Program-made: the position numbers and the translations under genes
The notes under the pieces: model-generated
What the model was told of the DNA's origin: nothing
What the model saw: only the letters and a program-made list of their open reading frames with translations
Databases searched by the model: none
Part shown: one piece after another, positions 8,612-16,853 of the stretch
Position numbering within the stretch: the stretch's first letter is position 1
Layout: each line of letters starts with the position of its first letter
NCBI RefSeq assembly: GCF_030418125.1
Contig: NZ_JAUHTR010000001.1
Coordinates: 124,001-188,000, forward strand
Length of the DNA: 64,000 nucleotides
Source of the DNA: Fictibacillus fluitans
GTDB lineage: Bacteria; Bacillota; Bacilli; Bacillales; Fictibacillaceae
Direction of reading: 5' to 3'

Positions 8612-9319
8612 ATGTCATTAAACAACTATGGAGTTTTAAAAGGGAGAGTACTAGATTCCAAGCATGGCAGTGATGCCAGTCCTCATTTTCAAATCCTTGT
8701 TGAAGGGGAGGAACAAACGAAATACCGTGTGTCCGTTAATATTAAATCACAATCCTATCCTTCAGAAGTATTGTATTTAGTCAGTGAGCAGTTTCAATCC
8801 GAGGATTTGACTGCATTGCCAAGCCTGCCAGTTGGTTTTACCGATATAAAAAATAATAATCCTGACATTGCCCTGGATTTTATCCGAGGTAACCTGTTCG
8901 ATCCCAAACAAATGGTTCCATTGCCTGCAGATGTTGAAGGACCGGATAATGACCTGAATGAAAAATTGAGCTACTACATTCAAAAAGCACAGCAGGAAAA
9001 GGCGGTCCTTTACGCATTTGGCCAGCGCTGGGGACCGGAGAATAACACACCGGATCAGTATTTTGGATTTACTCCCGGAAATGGAATCCATGATATTCAT
9101 ATGAATCAGGGGAACGTGGGGCGTTGGAAACGGGATAATGGAACTTGGCAGGATGGAGGGCTGCTGCTTTATTTTGAAGAAACAGATTCGTGGGTAGGTA
9201 CGTTCCTTGCTTTTCAATCTCAGTCCTGGTGCACCGATAACCAAGGCAACGCCGAGCAGCCTGTAGAGAAATGCAATTATCTCAATTATGATCAAGAAGC
9301 CAGAAAAGCCAAACAGTGA
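8612..9319 (+). CDS. YukJ family protein (DUF2278)
   Basis: 235-residue protein of the YukJ/DUF2278 family, biochemical function unknown. Typical features are the opening NNYGVLKGRVLD, the segment HFQILVEGEE and the GNGIHDIHMNQGN signature, which contains conserved His residues and resembles a metal or hydrolase centre; that reading is inference. No signal peptide or membrane segment. The ATG at 8612 has AAGGAGGG about 7 bases upstream. Monocistronic: its own terminator follows and the next gene is convergent. Confidence 0.8.
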   Translation: MSLNNYGVLKGRVLDSKHGSDASPHFQILVEGEEQTKYRVSVNIKSQSYPSEVLYLVSEQFQSEDLTALPSLPVGFTDIKNNNPDIALDFIRGNLFDPKQMVPLPADVEGPDNDLNEKLSYYIQKAQQEKAVLYAFGQRWGPENNTPDQYFGFTPGNGIHDIHMNQGNVGRWKRDNGTWQDGGLLLYFEETDSWVGTFLAFQSQSWCTDNQGNAEQPVEKCNYLNYDQEARKAKQ

Positions 9320-9343
9320 TTCTATGCTGTTTGGCTTTTTATT
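9304..9343 (+). terminator. bidirectional terminator between yukJ-like gene and AraC gene
   Basis: Perfect 13-bp inverted repeat AAAAGCCAAACAG / CTGTTTGGCTTTT with a 10-base loop and T run. The stem starts inside the last codons of the plus-strand gene and also abuts the stop of the minus-strand AraC gene. Confidence 0.85.
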
Positions 9344-10184
9344 TTTTTCGAATAGCAGAAGGAGGTACATTTTTTATTTTCTTAAATACTCTCCCAAAAT
9401 AGGTGATGCTGCTGAATCCTACACTCCCTGCAATTTCTGTAATCGAAGCATCAGACTCGATCAGCATTTTTTCCGCTTCGTTTATCCGGAGCAAATGAAG
9501 ATATTCAATTAATGTTTTCCCGGTTATTTTTTTAAAAACCTTGCAAAAGTGGTTGGGGCTTAAGTTAACCATCTTCGCAGCTTCTTGAATACTGATTTCC
9601 TGATTATAGTGTTCTCTCAGGAACTTTAACAGGCTGGTGAGGTGATAGGCCTTTTTTGCAAAGGCAGGAGGCTGCTCCTTCAGCTGATGATAATAACGAA
9701 AGATAAGCCCGAAAATCCGGAACAGCTCTGCTTTTACCAACAGTTCATACCCGATTTCCCCCACTTCAAATTCGTTGATCAGGCAAGAAATGGAACGGCT
9801 GAGTTCATTTGTGTAGATTTCGTCTTTTCTAAGGAAGTTTTGAAGTTTCAATTCATTGTTGAAGTAGGGATAGAGGTAGAGGTGTTCGGTACAGTCCAGG
9901 CCGGTATTCCGGAGAAGAGCGTCATTAAATACAATAGCGGCAATTTCAGCATGGTCAGTGAGCCCTGTTGCGGCATGGAGCTGTTTCGGATTCACAAAGG
10001 CAAGTTCTCCTTTTTCCAGATGGATGAAAGTGTCATCAATCTGGACCTTTACGGTGCCTTCTTTAATAAAGATCCATTCCATATGATTATGCCAGTGAAG
10101 AGGAAACTTGTTGATGAAGAAAATGTTAATCGGAAAGGTCTTATCCGGGATATAAGTTACTTCCTTCAAATCATTTTTTGTCAT
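9339..10184 (-). CDS. AraC-family regulator with N-terminal cupin
   Basis: About 281 residues. The N-terminal cupin domain (PLHWHNHMEWIFIKEGTVKV, LEKGELAFVNPKQLHAA) is of the type that binds sugars. The C-terminal AraC domain carries two helix-turn-helix motifs: ISIQEAAKMVNLSPNHFCKVFKK and ASITEIAGSVGFSSITYFGRVFKK. I start it at ATG 10184, which has GAGAGG 6 bases upstream; the in-frame ATG at 10205 has no ribosome site. It is divergent from the sugar operon at 10.4-16.6 kb, which carries AraC-like direct repeats upstream, so it is the likely local activator. Confidence 0.88.
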   Translation of the reverse strand: MTKNDLKEVTYIPDKTFPINIFFINKFPLHWHNHMEWIFIKEGTVKVQIDDTFIHLEKGELAFVNPKQLHAATGLTDHAEIAAIVFNDALLRNTGLDCTEHLYLYPYFNNELKLQNFLRKDEIYTNELSRSISCLINEFEVGEIGYELLVKAELFRIFGLIFRYYHQLKEQPPAFAKKAYHLTSLLKFLREHYNQEISIQEAAKMVNLSPNHFCKVFKKITGKTLIEYLHLLRINEAEKMLIESDASITEIAGSVGFSSITYFGRVFKKIKNVPPSAIRKK

Positions 10185-10243
10185 ATCGATCCTCTCTGCC
10201 TTCATTCATATTTTTCTATTAAAGTAACAGGAAAACAAGTAAA

Positions 10244-10257
10244 TGACAACGCTTTCT
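10244..10257 (+). promoter_or_regulatory. putative cre box
   Basis: TGACAACGCTTTCT matches TGWNANCGNTNWCA at 13 of 14 positions. It is in the divergent region between the AraC gene and the sugar operon, where CcpA could control either side. Confidence 0.45.
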
Positions 10258-10275
10258 TAAGTGTTGGTGCGTAAT

Positions 10276-10333
10276 ATTGTGCGAATTATCAATAAGATTG
10301 TGAATAGCCATAGTGAGACTCATTCAGTACGAT
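10276..10333 (+). promoter_or_regulatory. AraC-type activator sites and promoter of the sugar operon
   Basis: ATTGTG occurs at 10276-10281 and again at 10297-10302, exactly 21 bp apart, each followed by a GAA/AAT-rich stretch. A TACGAT (10328-10333) starts 31 bases after the second repeat and has no good -35 (TAGCCA). This is the arrangement expected for an activator bound next to the -35. The AraC protein encoded divergently is the obvious candidate. Confidence 0.5.
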
Positions 10334-10364
10334 AAATATTGAGAGGTAATAATACGCCTGTATA

Positions 10365-10384
10365 AAAACTGAAAATTCAGTTTT
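10365..10384 (+). repeat. 20-bp palindrome in the leader of the sugar operon
   Basis: AAAACTGAA-AA-TTCAGTTTT, a perfect inverted repeat with a 2-base centre. It ends 8 bases before the AGGAGG of the first gene and has no T run of its own beyond the stem. It fits a repressor operator or a weak hairpin that could affect the ribosome site. Confidence 0.5.
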
Positions 10385-10405
10385 ATGCAGCAGGAGGTTA
10401 GAGAT

Positions 10406-11413
10406 TTGGAGAAAACGCGTTTTATTCAAATTGGTTCAGGAGGATTTGGACAATCATGGCTTAACGTGGCCATGAAGTATGAACAGGTTGAGCTTGTGGG
10501 TGTTGTGGATATGATGGAGGAGAACCTGGCACAGGCAAAACAACTTACCGGATTGCCGGAAGAGGCGTTGTTCACAAATATAGACGAGGCTCTTGGGCAA
10601 ATCGAGGCGGAAGCAGTGTTGATCGTCACTCCGCCGCAAACCCATAAAGAGCTGGCGATAAAAGCCATCCAGCATGGCTTTCACGTGATGATGGAAAAAC
10701 CTCTTGCACATACGCTTGAAGAAGCAAAAGAACTGCTGCATTTTAAACAAAACCACCAGCAGCAGCTGATGGTCAGTCAAAATTACCGTTGGAATCGTCC
10801 CATCCAAACGGTAAAGCAGCTGCTCGATGCAAATGAGATCGGAAAAGTTGAGTGGATGAATTATTCCTTTCAGCGCACAAGCCGCTTCGGAGGCTGGAGA
10901 GACCGATATGACCATATTCTCCTGGAGGATATGTCCATCCATCATTTCGATCTGATGAGATACCTGCTGAATAAGGATCCGGTTGAAGTTTACGCTCAAA
11001 GCTACCGTCCTTCCTGGAGCTGGTTTCAGGGAAATCCCAATGCTCATGTATCTATCACCTTTGAGGATGATGTTCATGTCAGCTATACAGGAAGCTGGGT
11101 AACTAAAGGCAAGGAAACCCCTTGGAACGGGGAATTCCGGCTGGTTGGTGAAAAGGGGGCCATTGAGCTAATGGAGGATAAAGTCATTTTGTATGATGGT
11201 AATAACAAAGAACGAGATGTGCCGCTAGTTGACCTGCCTTTTGATGACCGTACATTGTCACTGGATAATTTTGTCCAATCCATTCTCACGTGCAATCAGC
11301 CAGCTACCTCTATTGAAGATAATATCAAGAGCTACGAACTCACTTGCGCCTCCATCGAATCAGCAGTTACACACCAGGCGGTCAAGCTGCCTTTATACCT
11401 GGTCCAAAACTGA
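10406..11413 (+). CDS. Gfo/Idh/MocA family oxidoreductase
   Basis: NAD(P)-dependent sugar or polyol dehydrogenase type, about 335 residues. The Rossmann fold begins with RFIQIGSGGFGQSW; VVDMMEE follows the second strand, and HVMMEKPLAHTLEEAKEL holds the EKP signature with the conserved Lys. The catalytic-type segment LEDMSIHHFDLMRYLL contains the typical HxxD-like motif. I favour TTG 10406 over ATG 10385 because AGGAGG (10392-10397) is 8 bases from the TTG. First gene of a six-gene operon with an ABC importer; probably oxidises the imported sugar or polyol. Exact substrate unknown. Confidence 0.85.
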   Translation: MEKTRFIQIGSGGFGQSWLNVAMKYEQVELVGVVDMMEENLAQAKQLTGLPEEALFTNIDEALGQIEAEAVLIVTPPQTHKELAIKAIQHGFHVMMEKPLAHTLEEAKELLHFKQNHQQQLMVSQNYRWNRPIQTVKQLLDANEIGKVEWMNYSFQRTSRFGGWRDRYDHILLEDMSIHHFDLMRYLLNKDPVEVYAQSYRPSWSWFQGNPNAHVSITFEDDVHVSYTGSWVTKGKETPWNGEFRLVGEKGAIELMEDKVILYDGNNKERDVPLVDLPFDDRTLSLDNFVQSILTCNQPATSIEDNIKSYELTCASIESAVTHQAVKLPLYLVQN

Positions 11414-11439
11414 CGGAAGTGCTAAAGGAGGGGAATGAA

Positions 11440-12660
11440 GTGGCAAAAAAACTATCAGGTTTTCTTATTTTTTTATCCTTGGTTCTGATTTTATCCTCTT
11501 GTGAAAGCGCCGAAGGCAAACAGGATGGAAAGATCAAATTAACATGGTGGGATTATTACGGAAGTGAAGCCGCTGTTGCGATGAACAACGCGATAAAAAC
11601 ATACGAAAAAGCTCATCCCAATGTGGAGATTGAACGAATAGAGGTACCGTTTGGAGAGTTGAAGAAAAAAATTCTCCTGGGAGCGGCTGGTGGTGAATTG
11701 CCAGATATTCTGATCATTGACAACCCTGACCATCAAATGCTGGCAGAAGCGGGAATCCTGGCTGACCTTACAAAGAAGGTGAAAGTGTGGGGACAGGAAA
11801 AGAACTACTTTGAAGGTCCGCTGTCATCCACTGTTTATAAAGGAAAAAATTATGGCATTCCGCTCGGCAGCAATAATCTTGCGCTCTTTTATAATGAGGA
11901 TCTCTTAAAAGAGGCAGGGATAAAGCCTCCAAAAACCTGGGATGAGCTAAAAAGTGCTTCTGAAAAATTGACCCATGATGATGTATATGGCATGGCGGTA
12001 TCGGCCGTCAGTCAGGAGGAAGGGACGTTTCAGTTTTTGCCTTTTGTCTGGCAAGCCGGTTCTGACCTGAAGCATTTTAATAATAAGGGCTCCATCGATG
12101 CCATTTCCCTATGGAAGCAGCTAATCGACAATCAGTCCATGTCCAAAGGGGTACTGACACAAACCCAGCAGGATGTCGCATTGCAGTTTATCAACGGAAA
12201 GACCGCGATGATGGTCAATGGTACCTGGCAAATTCCCGTACTGGAAAAAGAGAAAAAACTGAAATGGAATGTTGTGGGGCTTCCGGGATATAAGAAAAAC
12301 AGCACGATTTTGGGCGGGGAAAATTATGCCATCACCAGTACGTCCAAACATAAAGAGGCAGCATGGAACGTTCTTTTGTTTATGCAGGAAAAAGAAAATG
12401 CCAAGAAGATCCTTATTCAAAAAGGGAATTTACCGCCGAGGAAGGATTACATTCAGGATGACTACTGGCAAAAAGACCCCAGACTAAAAGTTTTCGCGAA
12501 CAGTATGGAATTTGCAAAAGCCAGGGCGTACGGCGCATATTATCCTTCAATTTCCAAAGAAATCCAAAAAATGATGCAGGAGGTTTTAACAGGAAGCATG
12601 CCTGCTGGTCAAGCGGTCAAACAGGCATCCCAAAAAATAAAGCCCTATATCCCTCAATAG
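11440..12660 (+). CDS. sugar ABC transporter substrate-binding lipoprotein
   Basis: Family-1 type extracellular binding protein of about 406 residues. The N terminus is a lipoprotein signal: KK, hydrophobic FLIFLSLVLIL, then LSSC with Cys21 as the lipidated residue. The mature part opens with IKLTWWDYYGSE, and PLGSNNLALFYNEDLLKEAG is the characteristic ligand-lobe segment. GTG 11440 is chosen because AAAGGAGGGG precedes it by about 6 bases; a longer frame from 11344 would run back into the upstream gene. Followed by two permease genes. Imports a carbohydrate not identified here. Confidence 0.9.
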   Translation: MAKKLSGFLIFLSLVLILSSCESAEGKQDGKIKLTWWDYYGSEAAVAMNNAIKTYEKAHPNVEIERIEVPFGELKKKILLGAAGGELPDILIIDNPDHQMLAEAGILADLTKKVKVWGQEKNYFEGPLSSTVYKGKNYGIPLGSNNLALFYNEDLLKEAGIKPPKTWDELKSASEKLTHDDVYGMAVSAVSQEEGTFQFLPFVWQAGSDLKHFNNKGSIDAISLWKQLIDNQSMSKGVLTQTQQDVALQFINGKTAMMVNGTWQIPVLEKEKKLKWNVVGLPGYKKNSTILGGENYAITSTSKHKEAAWNVLLFMQEKENAKKILIQKGNLPPRKDYIQDDYWQKDPRLKVFANSMEFAKARAYGAYYPSISKEIQKMMQEVLTGSMPAGQAVKQASQKIKPYIPQ

Positions 12661-12678
12661 GAAAAGGTGGTGTAAGTC

Positions 12679-13620
12679 ATGAATATCGAAACGGATATTT
12701 CTTTGCAGCGGAACATTACCATGGAAAGCAGGAAAAAGGCTAAACGAAAAAAAGTGCTGGGTAATTACCTGTTCATCCTGCCGGGCGGGATCTTTCTCCT
12801 TCTTTTTCTGGTGTTTCCCATTGGATACAACTTGAAAATCACGTTTGAGGATTTAACAGCCTTGAATATTTTAAAGGATCAGTCGTTTGTCGGTCTGGAA
12901 AATTACGCAACAGTACTGAAAGATAAGATCTTTCTTCTGTCTCTAAAAAATTCGGTTATCTTTACTGGCCTCTGTATCTTTTTCCAATTTACAATCGGCT
13001 TTGCCTTTGCTCTTTTCTTTAATAAGAAATTTCCAGGAAGAAATGTAATGAGGGCACTCATTTTAATCGCCTGGATGATTCCCCTGGTTATTACAGGAAC
13101 ATTGTTTAAATGGATGTTCGCCGGTGATCACGGAATCATCAACCATCTTTTTATGTGGCTGGGGCTGATCGACCAGCCGATTCATTGGCTGATCAATGAC
13201 CATACTTCATTGTACAGCACCATCATTGCCAACATTTGGATCGGGATCCCGTTTAATATGATTATTTTGCTGGCCGGGCTTCAATCGCTGCCGGAGGAAA
13301 CCTACGAAGCAGCTAAAGTCGATGGCGCAGGCAAGGTCCGCCAATTCTTTTCCATCACCCTTCCGCTTATGAAGCCTACTATTTTAACCTTGCTTGTCCT
13401 CGGCATCATTTACACGTTCAAAGTCTTTGATATCATTTTGATCATGACTGGCGGGGGACCTGTCAACAGTTCAACGGTTTTGCCGTTTTATTCCTATGAA
13501 ATGGCGTTTACCAACTATAATTTCAGCCTTGGTGCCACCGTAAATACCATTATGCTCGGTTTATTGATCCTTGTGGCACTCGTTTATTTATGGCTGGTCA
13601 GAAAGGAGGAAAATGTATAA
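12679..13620 (+). CDS. sugar ABC transporter permease (MalF/UgpA type)
   Basis: 313 residues with six predicted membrane helices, the first at NYLFILPGGIFLLLFLVFPI after a basic N-terminal tail. The EAA loop that docks the ATPase is present (EETYEAAKVDGAGKVRQFFS). It pairs with the next permease to form the import channel. No ATPase gene is present in the operon, so a shared ATPase of the MsmX type is likely, as is common in Bacillus carbohydrate importers (inference). The stop overlaps the next start by one base. Confidence 0.9.
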   Translation: MNIETDISLQRNITMESRKKAKRKKVLGNYLFILPGGIFLLLFLVFPIGYNLKITFEDLTALNILKDQSFVGLENYATVLKDKIFLLSLKNSVIFTGLCIFFQFTIGFAFALFFNKKFPGRNVMRALILIAWMIPLVITGTLFKWMFAGDHGIINHLFMWLGLIDQPIHWLINDHTSLYSTIIANIWIGIPFNMIILLAGLQSLPEETYEAAKVDGAGKVRQFFSITLPLMKPTILTLLVLGIIYTFKVFDIILIMTGGGPVNSSTVLPFYSYEMAFTNYNFSLGATVNTIMLGLLILVALVYLWLVRKEENV

Positions 13621-14456
13621 TGAATTCGCTCCTTAAGGTAAATCAAAAATATTTTACAACGGTCATCGCCGTTATTTCGACCATCATCTTTTTGTTTCCG
13701 GTGTACTGGATGGTCACGACCTCCATTAAACCGATGTCCGGCATTTTGGCCACCACTCCGCAGCTAATACCTCACGAGATACAGTTTCAGGCGTATGTGA
13801 AAAACTTTATCCAAGACACAGAGATTCTGAGATTCTTTTTAAACAGTGTCATTATTGCTGCAGGTTCCATGATCTTAACGCTGCTGTTTGCTTCACCCTT
13901 TTCTTATGCTTTGGCACGGCTGGATTTAAGAGGAAAAGGGTGGATTATTGGTTTTATGCTGGTTGTCCAAATGCTGCCGAACATCATGCTTGCCTTGCCG
14001 TTCTTTATCCTGTTTTCAAAACTTCATCTATTAAACAATTTCATTTCCCTGATCATTGCCAATGCTACGCTTTCCATGCCCTTTGCCATTCTTGTGCTCC
14101 GGCCGTTTTTCATGTCGATACCTAAAGGGCTTGAAGAGGCAGCGGTCATTGATGGCTGCAGCCGCTTTACGGCGTTTTGGAAAATCATACTGCCATTGGC
14201 AAAGCCCGGCCTCCTTACCGTTGGTTCGTTCTGTTTTTTGCACGCATGGGGAGACTTGCTGTTTGCTTTAATATTAACGACGGACAAAAGCATCCGTCCA
14301 TTGACTGTCCATTTGTACACCTTCGTCGGACAATATGGGACCGACTGGAATTCATTGATGGCGGTGGCTACTGTCTGTGTCATTCCCATCATCATCATTT
14401 TTATCGCATTTCAAAAGCATATCGTCGGAGGACTGGCTTCCGGGTCTGTTAAATAA
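13620..14456 (+). CDS. carbohydrate ABC transporter permease (MalG/UgpE type)
   Basis: Second permease, 278 residues from ATG 13620; a longer frame from 13590 would extend back into the previous gene. GAAAGGAGGA lies 9 bases upstream. The N-terminal helix TVIAVISTIIFLFPVYWMV, the PHEIQFQAYVKNF segment and the EAA loop (GLEEAAVIDGCSRFTAFWKI) are typical. The C terminus ends FQKHIVGGLASGSVK, the standard GLTAGAVKG-like tail. Works with the 12679 permease and the 11440 lipoprotein. Confidence 0.9.
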   Translation: MNSLLKVNQKYFTTVIAVISTIIFLFPVYWMVTTSIKPMSGILATTPQLIPHEIQFQAYVKNFIQDTEILRFFLNSVIIAAGSMILTLLFASPFSYALARLDLRGKGWIIGFMLVVQMLPNIMLALPFFILFSKLHLLNNFISLIIANATLSMPFAILVLRPFFMSIPKGLEEAAVIDGCSRFTAFWKIILPLAKPGLLTVGSFCFLHAWGDLLFALILTTDKSIRPLTVHLYTFVGQYGTDWNSLMAVATVCVIPIIIIFIAFQKHIVGGLASGSVK

Positions 14457-14482
14457 TAAAACAAATAAAAGGAGAGATTCTG

Positions 14483-15451
14483 ATGAAACTGGGAGTATTT
14501 GCTGTGTTGTTTTCAAAAAAACCGTTTGGGGAAGCATTGGATTACATAAAAGAAAGCGGGCTGGATACGGTGGAGATCGGCACTGGAGGCTATATCGGTG
14601 ATGCCCACTGCAAGCCTGCTGAATTGCTGGCGGATGAAGCCAAGTTGAATGATTTTAAATTTGCCCTGGAGTCGCGGGGAATACAGATCAGTGCACTCAG
14701 CTGCCACGGCAACCCGCTTCATCCCAATCAATATATTGCAGAAGAGCATCACCGCATCTTCCAGGATACGGTTCGCCTTGCTGCAAGGTTAGGTGTTGAA
14801 CAATTGGTGACATTCTCAGGATGTCCGGGTGAATCTGAGTATTCCCTCCATCCTGTGTGGATTACTTGCCCCTGGCCTACTGATTTTTCTGAAGTGGTGG
14901 ATTGGCAATGGAACGAGAAGGTCATTCCATACTGGAAAGAGCAAAATGATTTTCTAAAAGAACATGGAGTAAAAGCAGCTATCGAACCGCACCCCGGGTT
15001 TGTTGTTTACAACACGGAAACACTGCTGCGGTTACGAAGTGAATGCGGAGAACAAATTGGTGCAAACTTTGATCCAAGCCATTACTTTTGGCAGGGAATG
15101 GATCCGGTCGCCTGCATCCGGGCACTCGGAAAAGAAAAAGCGCTCTTCCATTTTCATGCAAAAGACACAAAAATCGATGGACAAAACCATCCATTGAATG
15201 GTGTACTTGATACAAAGAGTTACAGTGACATCGCCAACCGGTCCTGGGTGTTCCGAACCGTGGGTTATGGTCATGGAGAAGATACGTGGAGGGATATCAT
15301 CAGTGCCCTTCAGACGGTCGGTTATGATGGAGCGATCAGCATCGAGCATGAAGATGGATTGATGAGTGTCGAAGAAGGATTCACGAAAGCAGTAGCCTTT
15401 CTAAAGGACAAATTGATTGAAGAAGGAGCTGTTGAGATGTGGTGGGCGTAA
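14483..15451 (+). CDS. sugar phosphate isomerase/epimerase (TIM barrel)
   Basis: 322 residues, AP-endonuclease-2/xylose-isomerase-like barrel family, which includes inosose dehydratase and sugar epimerases. Metal-ligand segments are visible: AAIEPHPGF (Glu), NFDPSHYFWQ (Asp, His), FHAKDTK (His, Asp) and ISIEHEDGL (Glu). ATG 14483 has AAAGGAGAGA upstream. The 3' end overlaps the next gene by 13 bases. Flanked by oxidoreductase genes, a common catabolic arrangement for polyols such as inositols; substrate not proven. Confidence 0.85.
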   Translation: MKLGVFAVLFSKKPFGEALDYIKESGLDTVEIGTGGYIGDAHCKPAELLADEAKLNDFKFALESRGIQISALSCHGNPLHPNQYIAEEHHRIFQDTVRLAARLGVEQLVTFSGCPGESEYSLHPVWITCPWPTDFSEVVDWQWNEKVIPYWKEQNDFLKEHGVKAAIEPHPGFVVYNTETLLRLRSECGEQIGANFDPSHYFWQGMDPVACIRALGKEKALFHFHAKDTKIDGQNHPLNGVLDTKSYSDIANRSWVFRTVGYGHGEDTWRDIISALQTVGYDGAISIEHEDGLMSVEEGFTKAVAFLKDKLIEEGAVEMWWA

Positions 15452-16641
15452 ATCAAAAGCAGGTAAGGGTAGGACTGATCGGCTACAAGTTTATGGGAAA
15501 AGCACATTCCCATGCATATCGGGATGTGTCGTTTTACTTTGATACGAAGGCCAAGCCGGTCCTGCAAGCCATCTGCGGGCGCAATGAAGAAGGCGTGAAA
15601 GAAGCGGCAGCCAAGATGGGCTGGCAAAGCTATGAAACAGATTGGCGAAAACTTATTGCACGAGATGATATTGATCTCATTGATATCGTTACGCCAAACA
15701 ACAGTCATGCCGAGATTGCGATTGCGGCGGCGGAAGCCGGGAAGCATGTTTTTTGCGAAAAACCGCTGGCCATGACACTGAAACAATCCCAGCGGATGCT
15801 GGAAGCCGTCGAGAAAAATGGTGTGGTACATATGATCAATCATAACTATCGGTTTGCACCGGCCGTTCAATGGGCAAAAAAACTAATCGAAAGCGGCCGG
15901 CTGGGACGGATCTATCATATCAGGGCGACTTATCTGCAGGATTGGATCATGGACCCCGGGTTCCCTCTCGTCTGGCGATTAAGCAAAGAGGTATGCGGTT
16001 CCGGAGCATTGGGGGATTTGGCCGCGCACAGCATCGATCTCGCCCGTTTTTTAGTCGGTGAATTCAAGGAAGTCAGCGGAATTATGGAAACGTTCATTAA
16101 AGAACGGCCCATTGTCGAAGACAGTTCGGGATTAAGCGGAAAAGGATCATCCGAACATAAAGGCTCTGTTGAAGTAGACGATGCAAGTGTATTCCTTGCC
16201 CGTTTTGAAAACGGTGCCATCGGGACGTTTGAAGCGACCCGCTTTGCAGGCGGCAACCGAAATGGGAACCGTTTTGAGATTAACGGGGAAAAGGGATCGG
16301 TTCGATGGGACATGGAAAACATGAACAATCTCGATGTCTATTTCCATGATGACGAAGAGGGCAACCAGGGATTCAGGACAATCAACTGTACGGAAGAGAT
16401 ACACCCGTATGCGGGTGCCTACTGGCCGGCAGCTCATATCATAGGTTACGAGCACACCTTAACCAACCTGATGGTGGAACTGATGGATGGCATTGACAAG
16501 GGATACAGCCCGCTGCCAAACTTTGTCGACGGTGTAAGAAACCAGGCGATATTGGAAGCTGTACAAGAATCAGCCCTGACAAAGCAATGGGTTTCCCTGG
16601 CAGATGTCCTTGAAAAAGCAAAAACATCGGTAAAAAGTTAG
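15439..16641 (+). CDS. Gfo/Idh/MocA family oxidoreductase
   Basis: 400 residues, a longer subgroup than the operon's first oxidoreductase. Features are VRVGLIGYKFMGKAHSHAYR (NAD site), IVTPNNSHAEIAIAAAEAGK, VFCEKPLAMTL (EKP signature) and GDLAAHSIDLARFL (catalytic-type His/Asp). GTG start at 15439 lies inside the previous gene, with AGAAGGAG 10 bases upstream, so expression is coupled to the isomerase. Last gene of the 10.4-16.6 kb operon; a strong terminator follows. Confidence 0.87.
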   Translation: MVGVNQKQVRVGLIGYKFMGKAHSHAYRDVSFYFDTKAKPVLQAICGRNEEGVKEAAAKMGWQSYETDWRKLIARDDIDLIDIVTPNNSHAEIAIAAAEAGKHVFCEKPLAMTLKQSQRMLEAVEKNGVVHMINHNYRFAPAVQWAKKLIESGRLGRIYHIRATYLQDWIMDPGFPLVWRLSKEVCGSGALGDLAAHSIDLARFLVGEFKEVSGIMETFIKERPIVEDSSGLSGKGSSEHKGSVEVDDASVFLARFENGAIGTFEATRFAGGNRNGNRFEINGEKGSVRWDMENMNNLDVYFHDDEEGNQGFRTINCTEEIHPYAGAYWPAAHIIGYEHTLTNLMVELMDGIDKGYSPLPNFVDGVRNQAILEAVQESALTKQWVSLADVLEKAKTSVKS

Positions 16642-16652
16642 TTTGGTAACAG

Positions 16653-16690
16653 AAAACCCCTTAACAATTCAATTTGTTAAGGGGTTTTTT
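16653..16690 (+). terminator. terminator of the first sugar operon
   Basis: Perfect 15-bp stem AAAACCCCTTAACAA / TTGTTAAGGGGTTTT with a 6-base loop and a run of T. Confidence 0.92.
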
Positions 16691-16704
16691 GTGTTGAGAA
16701 ATAG

Positions 16705-16733
16705 TTTACAAGAAAAGTATTTAACAATATACA
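16705..16733 (+). promoter_or_regulatory. possible sigma-A promoter of the RND exporter gene
   Basis: TTTACA (16705-16710), 17-base spacer, TATACA (16728-16733). It would give a leader of about 115 bases. Other TTTACA and TATACT hexamers closer to the gene are not correctly spaced. Confidence 0.4.
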
Positions 16734-16853
16734 ATTCTTTTACACTGAATTAACAAGGTTTTTACACTATGATTCTATACTTAGACAGAGAATAGGAAAA
16801 ATTTTCATAAATTGATTTTCTTTTGAATCACCAGAAAAGACAGGAGGACAAAA

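Noticed and set aside
8777-9370. Minus-strand open frame of 197 codons opposite the YukJ-like gene
   Set aside because: Overlaps a complete conserved gene and a terminator; its composition is typical of antisense translation.
15322-15870. Minus-strand open frame of 182 codons across the isomerase/oxidoreductase junction
   Set aside because: Covers two coupled plus-strand genes; no motif or start signal.
16739-16781. TTTACA and TATACT/TATGAT hexamers close to the RND gene
   Set aside because: Spacings are 23, 20, 12 or 9 bases, none acceptable for sigma-A; the pair at 16705/16728 with 17 bases is better.
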